A stretch of DNA of 64,000 nt from Bacteroidales bacterium (GCA_024400305.1 JAKSMX010000009.1:32246-96245); one strand, 5' to 3'. Shown: positions 20,191 through 28,788, counted from the stretch's first letter. The notes: generated by a model not told the origin, from the sequence alone. Numbers and translations: made by a program.

Positions 20191-21474
20191 ATGACAAAAG
20201 ATTTAGTTAAGTTGCTTATAGTTGAATATCAGCGATTTGTAACCAAGGTGGATTTCATCCATCGTCAGGTTGATTTCATGAACGGGCAGAACTATGTCCT
20301 TATAGGATTAAGACATGCCGGCAAGTCTTATCTGATGTATCAGCGCATTGCGGAATTAATCTCGCAAGGGCATCAGCCTGAAGAATTTCTATATTTCAAC
20401 TTTGAGGATGACCGCATTGATTCTCTTGACATTACCGACCTCGAACTGATAAAGAACTGTTATGAAGAGATGTATGACAACAGACCCGTGTTCTTCCTCG
20501 ACGAAGTACAGCAAGTGAAAGGCTGGGAACGGTTCGCCAGACGATTGGCAGACCAGAAATATCAGGTTTACATAACAGGCAGCAATGCGAAAATGCTCAG
20601 CAGTGAGATTGCCACGACTCTTGGCGGAAGGTATTTGATACAAGAAGTGTTTCCATACTCATTTGCAGAATATCTAATGGCACACGGCATCGACATCAGT
20701 GAGAAAAATGCGGAATTCAAATACCGCAAACAGATAGTACGGGCGGCTGACGAGTATTTCCGCAAAGGCGGGTTGCCAGAGACGGCATTGATGACAGACA
20801 ACCGCCAATGGCTGAGCAGTCTTTTCAACAAGATTTTCTTCGGCGACCTTGTCGCGCGTCACAACGTCCGCAACAATTTCGCCTTGAAAATTCTCATACG
20901 AAAATTGGCGGAAAGTGTGAAACAACCCATATCCTATTCGCGCATGGCAAGCATCGTATCGGCCACCGGAAAGAGACTCAGCACAGACGCCGCCATCGAC
21001 TACATTCAATACATGGACGAGTCGTGGCTTGTTTTGCCATACGAAAACTTCATCGGCAAATTACAAGACAAGGAGGTCAACAGAAAATATTATTTCATTG
21101 ACAACGGGTTGCTTGCGCTTTTTCTCATAGACCCTGATTCTTCACTTTTGGAGAACATCGTGGCGGTAAACCTGAGACGCAGGTACGGCGACAATTGTTA
21201 TTTCTACAATGCCTCAAAGACCGAGGTTGACTTCTACATCCCCGATGAAAGCCTTGCCGTACAGGTGTCATATTCCGTAACTGACAAATCCACCCTCAAA
21301 CGCGAAGTGGATGGTCTCATTGCACTTTCAGAATTTCAAAATGTGCAACATCTTCTTATCATCACAAAAGATGAAGATGGCACCATTGAAGCCAACGGCA
21401 AGACAATTTCAATAATTCCACTATGGAAATGGATGACGGACATGGAGACTTCAAAAATCCGAACTGGAGTTTGA
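20191..21474 (+). CDS. AAA_14/DUF4143 P-loop ATPase, paralogue 1
   Basis: The 427-aa protein has Walker A GLRHAGKSY at residues 39-47, Walker B PVFFLDEVQQV at about 100-110, and a sensor motif ITGSNAKMLSSEIATTLGGRY. A C-terminal DUF4143 region follows with EVDFYIP and VQVSYSV in the place of a PD-(D/E)XK core. The usual E-x-K step is replaced by Q-V-S, so nuclease activity is doubtful. Family knowledge: this ATPase type is greatly expanded in Bacteroidota and has no settled function. The start at 20191 follows the second -7 box. Role in conflict or regulation is inferred. Confidence 0.88.
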   Translation: MTKDLVKLLIVEYQRFVTKVDFIHRQVDFMNGQNYVLIGLRHAGKSYLMYQRIAELISQGHQPEEFLYFNFEDDRIDSLDITDLELIKNCYEEMYDNRPVFFLDEVQQVKGWERFARRLADQKYQVYITGSNAKMLSSEIATTLGGRYLIQEVFPYSFAEYLMAHGIDISEKNAEFKYRKQIVRAADEYFRKGGLPETALMTDNRQWLSSLFNKIFFGDLVARHNVRNNFALKILIRKLAESVKQPISYSRMASIVSATGKRLSTDAAIDYIQYMDESWLVLPYENFIGKLQDKEVNRKYYFIDNGLLALFLIDPDSSLLENIVAVNLRRRYGDNCYFYNASKTEVDFYIPDESLAVQVSYSVTDKSTLKREVDGLIALSEFQNVQHLLIITKDEDGTIEANGKTISIIPLWKWMTDMETSKIRTGV

Positions 21475-21544
21475 AAATTTTTAAAACAAGATATAAGTCG
21501 CCCTACTTCTACAGACACGTATGCACGGCTTCTCGAGTGCAGTA

Positions 21545-21775
21545 CATTTTAATTCAATTCAATGGCTTGTTTTCTGCATTTTAATTCAATTCGATGGCTT
21601 GTTTTCTGCATTTTAATTCAGTTTGAAGGCTTATTTTTTGCATTTTAATTCAATTTAATGGCTTATTTTTTGCATTTTAATTCAATTCAATGGCTTATTT
21701 TTTGCATTTTAATTCAATTCAATGGCTTATTTTTTGCATTTTAATTCAGTTTGAATGAAAAATTTTGTATTTTTG
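21545..21775 (+). repeat. Seven-copy, exact 32-bp tandem array ending in the promoter of the next ATPase
   Basis: Units starting CATTTTAATTCAATTC begin at 21545, 21577, 21609, 21641, 21673, 21705 and 21737, always 32 bp apart. The last unit runs into TATTTTTG at 21768-21775, the -7 box of the gene at 21799. Units differ by a few bases, so the array is not a recent slippage product. It fills the 324-base gap between the two ATPase genes. Confidence 0.9.
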
Positions 21776-21798
21776 CACCCGATTTTAACGTTTTCAAT

Positions 21799-23088
21799 AT
21801 GGACGAAAAAACAATTTTGCAGGTATTGGCGGATCAAAAGGATGAAAAAGCCAAGTACAATTCACAGAAATTGTGCCATCGTATGGAAGAGGAGTTTTTC
21901 GAATGGGATTCAAACCTCGCCCAAGTGGTGATTGGCGTGCGAAGATGCGGAAAATCAACGCTTTGCCACAAGGTCTTGACCCAACGAAAAGTGAAATACG
22001 CCTACGTTGACATGAACGACGACCGTCTTTTTGGCTTGAGAACCGCCGACCTCAACACGGTTCTGAACTGCATTTACCAGCTTTACGGAAGCGATGTCAA
22101 CTACATTTTGCTCGATGAGATTCAGGATGTTGACGGCTGGTATCTGTTCGTAAACCGGCTGTTGAGGCAGGGGATGCATGTTGTAATCACAGGCAGCAAC
22201 GCAAAACTGTTGAGCGGCGAGCTCGCCACCTACCTCACCGGACGTTACAACGAGATAAGGCTGTTCCCATTTTCATACGCAGAGTCATGCAGCTTCAGCG
22301 GAATCGACACGGAAGACATAACCACCAAGGCCGATGCATCGCGTAAAGCCGCTGTGACACAGTATGTTATGGATGGCGGAATGCCAGAGCTGCTTTCGAT
22401 GAAAAGCCAGCAGAGCCGTAGGACTTACATGGGCGGACTGATTGAAACCATCATCACCAAAGACATCGCAAAACGTTTCAACATCCGCAACGTTGAAAGC
22501 CTGCGCCGAATGACACACCAACTCTTAAACAACGTGTGCCAAAGCATTAACTATGAGGGTCTTATGTCGCTTGCTGGTCTTGGAAGCGTTGCCACCACGC
22601 AGAAATACACAGGTTATCTGCAACAGGCTTTTCTGATAAAAAAAGTTCAGAAATTCTCTTTTAAAAGCAACGAAAGGATACGCAACGAGAAGGTCTATGT
22701 AATCGACAACGGTTTCATTGCGAACCGCGAGAACTCGCTTCTTGGCGAAAATATCGGCTGGCGGCTCGAAAACGTGGTGTTTGTAGAGCTGCTCAGGCGT
22801 TACAGCTCACAGGCCGACGACATATATTTCTACAAACCCACTTCGCGAAGCAAGGAGGTCGATTTCGTCGTGTGCAGGCAGGGCGTTGTCGTCGAACTGC
22901 TTCAGGTCGCCTATTCTGTTTCAGAAAACAAGACTTTCAGGCGTGAGACTGACGCGTTGATTGAGGCCGCCGGGAAACTTCAGAACGAGAAGCTGTCGAT
23001 AGTCTGCCTCGACGACAGCCGCGACGTTGAAGTCAAAGGCCACACAATACACATAAAATCGGCAATCGACTGGCTGCTTGGAAGGTGA
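21799..23088 (+). CDS. AAA_14/DUF4143 P-loop ATPase, paralogue 2
   Basis: The 429-aa protein has Walker A GVRRCGKSTL, Walker B YILLDEIQDVDGW, ITGSNAKLLSGELATYLTGRY, and a C-terminal KEVDFVVC ... LLQVAYSV. It is organised like the ATPase at 20191 but is clearly diverged, so it is not a recent duplicate. The start MDEK at 21799 is used because the -7 box at 21768-21775 excludes the in-frame Met at 21751. Its own 32-bp array lies directly upstream. Confidence 0.88.
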   Translation: MDEKTILQVLADQKDEKAKYNSQKLCHRMEEEFFEWDSNLAQVVIGVRRCGKSTLCHKVLTQRKVKYAYVDMNDDRLFGLRTADLNTVLNCIYQLYGSDVNYILLDEIQDVDGWYLFVNRLLRQGMHVVITGSNAKLLSGELATYLTGRYNEIRLFPFSYAESCSFSGIDTEDITTKADASRKAAVTQYVMDGGMPELLSMKSQQSRRTYMGGLIETIITKDIAKRFNIRNVESLRRMTHQLLNNVCQSINYEGLMSLAGLGSVATTQKYTGYLQQAFLIKKVQKFSFKSNERIRNEKVYVIDNGFIANRENSLLGENIGWRLENVVFVELLRRYSSQADDIYFYKPTSRSKEVDFVVCRQGVVVELLQVAYSVSENKTFRRETDALIEAAGKLQNEKLSIVCLDDSRDVEVKGHTIHIKSAIDWLLGR

Positions 23089-23268
23089 AATCCAGAGGAC
23101 TTTTTTACTTATTCCACGCCGCAACTATGAGTTTAGCAAAGCACGTTAAGCAAAGTATAATGCATCCATTTTTTCAGACCATTTTGTTGCCAAGTCAAGG
23201 TGATAAATCCTCGCTGGTGTTCACCTTCTTTGAATTTTGTGCATCTATGGCCTAAATTTTTGGTGGCT

Positions 23269-23475
23269 TTATATTTTTTTGTATGGTACGCCAGTTGTGT
23301 TAGGTGCAAAAGCCGTCAGTTTGTCGCCGAGCATGTCTTCAACCGATGGAACCAAAACTGGTACAGGTTCGTTGATTGTCGGCAAAATTGATGGGTTTAT
23401 CGGTAATCTCTCGATGTCGCTGTACAAATTGTCTTCAAACAGAATGTCAAGCAGCACTTTGTTTGCATCTATCAT
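23269..23475 (-). pseudogene. AbiEii/AbiGii-type nucleotidyltransferase toxin, internal fragment
   Basis: The 68-codon frame retains the middle of an AbiEii toxin: DILFEDNLYSDIERLPI and SVEDMLGDKLTAFAPNTTGVPY are typical of the segment after the catalytic core. The N-terminal GGT/DxD nucleotidyltransferase core and the C-terminal half are absent. It directly follows the intact DUF6577 antitoxin-like gene, whose stop codon lies at 23491. The 180 bases further downstream hold no recognisable gene. Confidence 0.75.
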
Positions 23476-23490
23476 ATTGTACAGCAGTGG

Positions 23491-24219
23491 TTATATGTTG
23501 TTTTTTGCAATAAAATCCTTTATTTCATCGTGCTTTCCACGCCGCTTTGCATACCTCATCATTTTCGGCATATTGACTATAAACTCGTTCATCACGTTTT
23601 TGTAAATGTGCGTCAACTCATTGCCTTGGTAGAAACTGAAAATGGCAGTGTCGCAAAACATGTCAACGAGAATCTTTTCGAGTGATGCTGTGTTGAGCGT
23701 CCCGACCTTCAGCAACGGTGATTCGGTTACGAGGTTTCTCACCACAATCGCTTCGTTAAGGTCGTGCAAGTAGTTGTCAATCACTTCTTTCGATGGATTG
23801 AAGAAAATGTTTTTGTGTTTCACTTTCAGAAAATTTGCAACGGATTCCACGCCGTCTCTGTCAACTTCCACGAGCGTCATTTGCTTGTTCACGAGGTGCT
23901 GCGTGAAGGCATTCAACATTGACGTGTTCCAGCAGCAGCACGACAGGAAAGGAAAGTTTTTCGCTATCTCATTGAAGATTTTTTTCGTCTTGTCGTCAAT
24001 GATTGGAGTGTATGTTTCGGAGTCGTCAATCTTGAAGAGGCCTTTGCCCATGCGTTTCAACATGCCTTTTTTTACAAAATCATACACTCTCCAGTTCACG
24101 AGCGAACGTTCAATGTCAGGCTCTTCAATTCTATAAAAATTGAATAAGTCGTTGGTGCTAAATATTTTATCACCAAAACAGCACCTGATGTTTTGTATTT
24201 TCATATTAGTCTCAGCCAT
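23491..24219 (-). CDS. DUF6577/AbiEi-like antitoxin, toxin partner degraded
   Basis: The 242-aa protein has an N-terminal winged-helix-like region (NDLFNFYRIEEPDIERSLVNWRVYDFVKKGMLKRMGKGLF), as in AbiEi-type antitoxins. A helical C-terminal domain follows (LVTESPLLKVGTLNTASLEKILVDMF). The DUF6577 family commonly pairs with an AbiEii nucleotidyltransferase, and a fragment of one follows. It has a strong promoter with a 20-bp-arm palindrome upstream. Family assignment is by recall, so a less specific AbiEi-like label is the safe reading. Confidence 0.75.
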   Translation of the reverse strand: MAETNMKIQNIRCCFGDKIFSTNDLFNFYRIEEPDIERSLVNWRVYDFVKKGMLKRMGKGLFKIDDSETYTPIIDDKTKKIFNEIAKNFPFLSCCCWNTSMLNAFTQHLVNKQMTLVEVDRDGVESVANFLKVKHKNIFFNPSKEVIDNYLHDLNEAIVVRNLVTESPLLKVGTLNTASLEKILVDMFCDTAIFSFYQGNELTHIYKNVMNEFIVNMPKMMRYAKRRGKHDEIKDFIAKNNI

Positions 24220-24235
24220 CTTTTGATATTTTTTG

Positions 24236-24286
24236 CAAAAATACTAATTTTAGGCAATAAAACACGTTTATTGCCTAAAATTAGTA
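24236..24286 (-). promoter_or_regulatory. Promoter with a 20-bp-arm palindrome for the DUF6577 gene
   Basis: The -7 box TATTTTTG (minus strand) lies at 24236-24243. The inverted repeat TACTAATTTTAGGCAATAAA / its complement spans 24242-24261 and 24267-24286 with a 5-base loop. It covers the region from the -7 box past the -33 position, as expected for an antitoxin operator. Confidence 0.75.
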
Positions 24287-24449
24287 AAAATATTTATCTG
24301 CTAAAAATCATACTCAATCAGTACCTGTTTCAAAATTTTCTCTATCCTTTACGCCGTCAACTTTTTTGTCTGCCTGTCACATCACTAATCTTTTTTGAAT
24401 TTTGTGCAATGACAATCACTTTGGGCTTCGGTCTGAATTTTGGGGAGCA

Positions 24450-24772
24450 TTATAAGTTGTTCTTCGTCTTCCATATCGCCATCGGGTGTTTTTTTACCCT
24501 TTCGCATATATCAGGCCATTCTCCGAAGAGCAACTGAGGCATATATATGTTGGCATTGAATTTTTCGACAAATTGCTTTTCATCGTCTGAAAGGACAATC
24601 AAAGTGGTGAGATGGCCGTTCCGCCTTTCAACGCCAGCGTGTCTTTGAGTGTGTTTTCATCGTTGATGAAAGCGAGTATGTCGATGAGTCTCAATACTTT
24701 TTCAAGATTGTCTCTTATAAATCCGGTCTTCAGTGAAAGCTGGTCAAGGTCTTTTTTGTTATACGTTTTCAT
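24450..24772 (-). pseudogene. AbiEii toxin gene with a large internal deletion
   Basis: The frame starts at 24772 inside the end of the antitoxin gene, giving the overlap typical of abiE pairs. It reads MKTYNKKDLDQLSLKTGFIR ... LRLIDILAFIN ... DTLALKGGTAI, the start of the nucleotidyltransferase core. It then breaks off near 24612. The sequence resumes in another frame with the family's C-terminal end, FVEKFNANIYMPQLLF ... HPMAIWKTK, stopping at 24450. The catalytic middle is missing, so no toxin can be made. The antitoxin upstream is intact. Confidence 0.8.
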
Positions 24773-25526
24773 AGTTTCCCTGTTCTAAATATGACAACAA
24801 ATTTTGTGGGCCGTACAGTTTCCAGTCTTTGTGATAGAAATTCGATTCATTCCTGTCATTTGTCAGATATTTCGGATGCAATGCACCTTTTTCTTTGCAT
24901 GTTTTTATGAAATCATCATCGAGCAGCATGTTTTCTTTGAAATATTGCAGTATGAATCCGGCCTTTTGGTAAAGAAAAGATTTGTTGATGCCATCCAAAT
25001 AATCAAGCATTTTTGAGCTGTTTAATAAGCTGATTGCGGATATGCAATGCACCAATTCTTCCAAGCCGCCTACTCGGTCGATGTTGTCGATGCAGTCAAT
25101 CACGGTGCGTTCGAGATTTGAAACTCTGGTTTTGCCAAGCAAGGGCGTTTCGACATATTTGTTGCTATACGAGCGGAAAATCTTGTAATCCAATCCGTTG
25201 TGCGTGAAATCGCTGATTCGTTTGGATGTCGAAACTTGCACTTCAAATGTCATTTGGTGTGCAAATCCGTGATATTCAAGCGCTGAATGATACGAAATGT
25301 AAGCGTCTTCGGCAATGGCCGAGCCTATTTCGAACTTGTTTGCCACAGGTGTCTTTGTTGACAGGTCATTCACGCAGTACAATCCACGCCTGATGCTGCC
25401 TACCAATCCCTTCTTGACATAGTTCTGCATTAGTTGTTGTGCTGAATGCATATTACCGGTCATGGCGCACACGTCATCTAATGTGAATATACCAATCTCA
25501 TGTAGTCGTTCCAAATATTTTATCAT
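24759..25526 (-). CDS. AbiEi-type antitoxin (type IV toxin-antitoxin), toxin partner deleted
   Basis: The 255-aa protein has the AbiEi plan: an N-terminal winged helix (MIKYLERLHEIGIFTLDDVC), the NDL-type linker with VKKGLVGSIRRGLYCVNDLSTKTPVANKFEIGS, the conserved AYISYHSALEYHG, and the later KTRVSNLERTVIDCID. The start MIKY at 25526 is set by the -7 box at 25542-25549. AbiEi represses its own operon and neutralises AbiEii by phosphorylation-independent means in known systems. Here the downstream toxin has an internal deletion. Confidence 0.88.
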   Translation of the reverse strand: MIKYLERLHEIGIFTLDDVCAMTGNMHSAQQLMQNYVKKGLVGSIRRGLYCVNDLSTKTPVANKFEIGSAIAEDAYISYHSALEYHGFAHQMTFEVQVSTSKRISDFTHNGLDYKIFRSYSNKYVETPLLGKTRVSNLERTVIDCIDNIDRVGGLEELVHCISAISLLNSSKMLDYLDGINKSFLYQKAGFILQYFKENMLLDDDFIKTCKEKGALHPKYLTNDRNESNFYHKDWKLYGPQNLLSYLEQGNYENV

Positions 25527-25541
25527 ATTTCTAATTTTGCG

Positions 25542-25564
25542 CAAAAATACACAATATTTTGTAT
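25542..25564 (-). promoter_or_regulatory. Promoter and imperfect palindrome of the AbiEi gene
   Basis: The -7 box TATTTTTG (minus strand) lies at 25542-25549. It overlaps an 18-bp palindrome with one mismatch, ATACACAATATTTTGTAT (25547-25564). Confidence 0.6.
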
Positions 25565-25726
25565 ATTCAATCAAATTCTGCAATTGTTTTCTTAAAAAAA
25601 TCTTTCAAAAACCCGTTGGCGGAATTAATTCACTGCATATTTGACTTCCCAAATGAGTCATCGGGCAGTACAACACAATCGCACGCAGACGAAGACCACA
25701 AAAAGCGATGAAATGACATAAAAAAC

Positions 25727-26111
25727 CGATTGCAATCGCCTGTTTTTGTGAAAAACTCAAAAAAAATCGATTTCAATCGCCTGTTTTTGTGAAAAACTCA
25801 AAAAAAAATCGATTTCAATCGTCTGTTTTTGTGAAAAACTTAAAAAAAACCGATTGCAATCGTCTTTTTCGTGAAAATAATTCAGAAAAAATCGATCTCA
25901 ATCGTCATTTCGTGTAAAAAACTCAGAAATAACCGATTGCAATCGTCATTTTGTGTGAAAAACTCAAAAATAACCGATTGCAATCGTCATTTTGTGTGAA
26001 AAACTCAAAAATAATCGATTGCAATCGCCTTTTTTGTGAAAAAAACTCAGAAATAACCGATTGCAATCGCCTTTTTGTGTAAAAATCTCAAAAACAGGAC
26101 GTAGCTACGTC
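25727..26111. repeat. Nine-copy 41-42-bp tandem array built on a CGATTGCAATCG palindrome
   Basis: Palindromic cores (perfect CGATTGCAATCG or one-base variants) begin at 25727, 25768, 25810, 25851, 25893, 25934, 25975, 26016 and 26058. The spacers (about 29 bp, TTTTGTGTGAAAAACTCAAAA-like) are themselves conserved. The array ends with another perfect palindrome, GACGTAGCTACGTC, at 26098-26111. It fills most of the 640-base gap between the AbiEi promoter and the end of the next gene. No promoter box or gene follows on the plus strand. Confidence 0.9.
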
Positions 26112-26190
26112 AATTTTTGGTGGCATTATAAGTTTGCTCGTCACCATTCACCAGTCAACCGCCGTTTCGACAAGCTCAACGAGCTGCTGA

Positions 26191-26808
26191 TTAGTCATCT
26201 GCCATCTTTTTTATCACTTTGTGCCAATAGGCCCAGTCGTAGCCCGTGGAGGGATGATAGACGCAAAAGGCGCGGACGCGCCCGCCATCCTGAAGCTGAT
26301 AATAGCCGTTTTGAACGGAATAGCCTTCCACGTTGACGGCATCGCCATCCTGCCACCTTTCGGAAGGCAGATTGTCCCAAAGCCTCTTGCCCCACACGAT
26401 GAGCAAATCGGGATGCAGCCGGTTGAGGACGGTGAAAAACGGCTCGGCTGCCGCCTGATACTGCTCCGCCGTGCCGGCCTTGCGCGGACCGCCCATGGCC
26501 ACTTGCAGATAATTGTAGAAAGCGATGTCGTCCCAAATCCGTTGGCTTTCGCCGGGCGTGGTTTCGTGGCCCACCAAAGACCGCTCGAATTTCAGGTAGG
26601 TGTTCATCCAGCCTTCGCGCTCGTTGGCAGGATTGAGATAGTCTGCCACGACCTTTCGGGTGAAACCAGCACATTCGGGATGAGCCTGAGAACCACAATC
26701 GGCGCAGGCATCGCCACAATAATGGCTTTCGCCCAGCACCAGAATCCTCTTAGGAAACAATGCCGGCTGATGGTAGTTGTGGCCGATATGGGGATAGAAG
26801 AAAATCAT
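26191..26808 (-). CDS. Possible uracil-DNA-glycosylase-fold protein, last gene of the GTPase operon
   Basis: The 205-aa protein has RILVLGESHYCGDAC near the N-terminus, LHPDLLIVWGKRLWDNLP in the middle and FCVYHPSTGYDW near the end. The GESHY and HPS elements, and the strand between them, resemble the UDG superfamily layout. I cannot place it in a named UDG family, and the catalytic role is unproven. A Cys-rich patch (CGDACADCGSQAHPEC) is unusual. Its G+C is visibly higher than that of its AT-rich neighbours, which suggests a separate origin. Its ATG overlaps the stop of the small gene upstream. Confidence 0.55.
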   Translation of the reverse strand: MIFFYPHIGHNYHQPALFPKRILVLGESHYCGDACADCGSQAHPECAGFTRKVVADYLNPANEREGWMNTYLKFERSLVGHETTPGESQRIWDDIAFYNYLQVAMGGPRKAGTAEQYQAAAEPFFTVLNRLHPDLLIVWGKRLWDNLPSERWQDGDAVNVEGYSVQNGYYQLQDGGRVRAFCVYHPSTGYDWAYWHKVIKKMADD

Positions 26809-27023
26809 CCCAAAGCCACGAAAGTGAAATCGTTTTTCGTGCAGCAGGCCTTTCGGTAGTCGAAGCCGTAGATGTTCATGTACATTTCCTGAATTTCCTT
26901 GGCGCCGTTATAGAAAGGGTCTGTCGTGTGGATTCGGGTTGTGACGGTGATGACCATTTCAGGTGTCAGCACCGTGCCGTTGCAGCGCTTGATGCGCTTG
27001 GGGGTAATGCGGAAGACTTGCAT
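26805..27023 (-). CDS. Small hypothetical protein of 72 aa in the GTPase operon
   Basis: The frame MQVFRITPKRIKRCNGTVLTPEM... has no family I recognise. The start at 27023 leaves 22 bases to the previous stop, and the stop overlaps the start of the UDG-like gene by 4 bases. This tight packing supports it as a real gene. The phrase GTVLTPEMVITVTTR suggests a small beta-rich protein. Confidence 0.6.
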   Translation of the reverse strand: MQVFRITPKRIKRCNGTVLTPEMVITVTTRIHTTDPFYNGAKEIQEMYMNIYGFDYRKACCTKNDFTFVALG

Positions 27024-27045
27024 AAGCTGTTGATAACATCTTAAA

Positions 27046-27732
27046 CTATTTAATACTTGACCAGCTATCGCTCTTATCAATCGGAATACCACTTATTTGG
27101 GCTGCTGCTTTCTTACTCATTTTTTTTGCGTCATTGGAGGCTTCGTCAATTACGGACTTCGTTTCTGATTCAGCTTTTATCTTAATGTTTCTTGTATTGG
27201 ACACCAACTCACTCCACTGAAAACTTTCTTGCAAATAGAAACATGCAGCAATTAAAAGTACAGCCACAAAACCGGCAAAACCTAAAGCTCTTTCAATCAC
27301 ATTAGCACGTCCTAAACACCAAAAAAGCAACCCCAATATTACAGATAATTTTGCCAGACCTTTTGACCCGAAAAGCAGCAACGCGAAACATATTGCTGTC
27401 ACAATAATCAAGTAAAAGGTAAATCCATTATGAAAAAACAAGGCAAATATTGTTGCAAAAATGGTTACATCAATAATGAAGCAAAGCACTTTCATAAATC
27501 CAGAACGAAAGTAAATAAGCTTTCTTGCATACAGCACAATCATAAAAGCTAAAGATAATCCACCACTAACAAAGCCTGGAGTGCCACTTACAACCCTCCA
27601 TCCTAAAAAGCCATAATGGTGATTCCCCCAACAAATAAAGCATCCTATCAAACCGAAAATCAGGCCAACAAACTGCTTTCCATCTGCTTTCCAAAAGGAC
27701 TGATATAATTTTTCATTCATTTTCTTAAACAA
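27046..27732 (-). CDS. Multi-span membrane protein in the GTPase operon
   Basis: The 228-aa protein has about six hydrophobic helices over residues 20-165 (for example FVGLIFGLIGCFICW, VLCFIIDVTIFATIFALFF, FYLIIVTAICFALLLFG, VAVLLIAACFYL). A hydrophilic C-terminal tail of about 60 residues is rich in Lys and Ser. No catalytic motif is seen. In a GTPase-centred operon it could be the membrane effector or anchor. That role is inferred from position only. Confidence 0.65.
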   Translation of the reverse strand: MFKKMNEKLYQSFWKADGKQFVGLIFGLIGCFICWGNHHYGFLGWRVVSGTPGFVSGGLSLAFMIVLYARKLIYFRSGFMKVLCFIIDVTIFATIFALFFHNGFTFYLIIVTAICFALLLFGSKGLAKLSVILGLLFWCLGRANVIERALGFAGFVAVLLIAACFYLQESFQWSELVSNTRNIKIKAESETKSVIDEASNDAKKMSKKAAAQISGIPIDKSDSWSSIK

Positions 27733-27771
27733 GAATCTTTTGTAATAGTTTTACTCTTAATTTCCGATGAA

Positions 27772-28758
27772 TCAATTCATTACAAACCATTTTTGTTTCG
27801 ATTCATTTTCAACGGAATCAAATCGTATCTTTACTGAATCCCTGACGATTTCCAACGTTCCACACCATGGACATTCCTTTCCGCATTTAGGGCAAATCGT
27901 TATTGTAGAATCTTCGGAGGAATTCTTGAAATCTGTTGAGTCCTTTTGTAACAAAGTCGGCAGCTCGTTGATCGATTTTTCTTTCGGATTCTTCAAAAGT
28001 ACACCTCCCACCAGCAAAAGAACCAAACACAGAACTCCCCAAGCCATCGTCAGAACCGATATTTTCTTTTTTTTTTCAGTTTTATTAATCAGAATTCTAT
28101 GCAGTTCCCAATTTTCATCTATGCCATAGCAGACAGAATCTTGATCCAAACTAAATTTTTGAGATTGTTCAGCATAGGTATAGTCTTCACTTCCCACTTC
28201 AAGGACCAACAAACAAACATCTTCTGAATAGAACTTGCCATTTGAAATTGTTACGATTGAATTAATCCAATCATTTACCTCTTTGTTCCTAAAACACAAA
28301 CCACATTCCTTGCTGTCGTAATATAAGCACTCACATATTTTCCGTGATACTTCATTAATATTATGGGCAAAATAATCAGCGATTTTATCCATAGTCTGGA
28401 CATCAGATTCCGAATTTGACATGATAATGAACAAGAATGGATTTGTCTCGCTATCAGTTAGAGAAGTCGGATGAATATCTCTTAGAGAAATTACACTATG
28501 ACCAGACTCAAGATGACGATACAGTAATTTGTACCCTTGAAACGAAATCATCGTGTTGATTTCACTAGGTAATGCTGAACTTGAGTCCAATTCCTTGATG
28601 TTGTTTTTCTCAATAAGTCCATCTATGTTTGACCGGTTATCCTTTATCCAAACTGGCAAAAGAGGCAAGAAATAATTCACTTCCTTGCCGGATTCAGAAT
28701 TACCCAAATCAAGATTCTTATATCCTCCTATTGAATAGCATGAATAATAGTGCAACAT
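27772..28758 (-). CDS. Single-span membrane protein with C-terminal zinc-ribbon motif
   Basis: The 328-aa protein begins MLHYYSCYSIGGYKNLDLG and has no signal peptide. A long soluble N-terminal part with two more Cys pairs (CECLYYDSKECGLC) is followed by one membrane span (AWGVLCLVLLLVGGVLL, about residues 240-256). A tail with a zinc-ribbon-like CPKCGKECPWCG follows. The N-terminal start faintly recalls GTPase-associated proteins of bacterial conflict systems, but I cannot confirm this. It lies 30 bases after the small GTPase. Confidence 0.6.
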   Translation of the reverse strand: MLHYYSCYSIGGYKNLDLGNSESGKEVNYFLPLLPVWIKDNRSNIDGLIEKNNIKELDSSSALPSEINTMISFQGYKLLYRHLESGHSVISLRDIHPTSLTDSETNPFLFIIMSNSESDVQTMDKIADYFAHNINEVSRKICECLYYDSKECGLCFRNKEVNDWINSIVTISNGKFYSEDVCLLVLEVGSEDYTYAEQSQKFSLDQDSVCYGIDENWELHRILINKTEKKKKISVLTMAWGVLCLVLLLVGGVLLKNPKEKSINELPTLLQKDSTDFKNSSEDSTITICPKCGKECPWCGTLEIVRDSVKIRFDSVENESKQKWFVMN

Positions 28759-28788
28759 CTAATTTGAGTTTATTAAATTATTTAATAA

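Noticed and set aside
23176-23190. CAGACCATTTTGTT match to the tRNA operon palindrome at 16564
   Set aside because: Only one arm and 14 bases match. There is no promoter nearby, so it is probably chance.
25727-26100. CRISPR array
   Set aside because: Unit length and palindromic cores look CRISPR-like, but the spacers are conserved between units and no cas genes are present. It is a tandem repeat.
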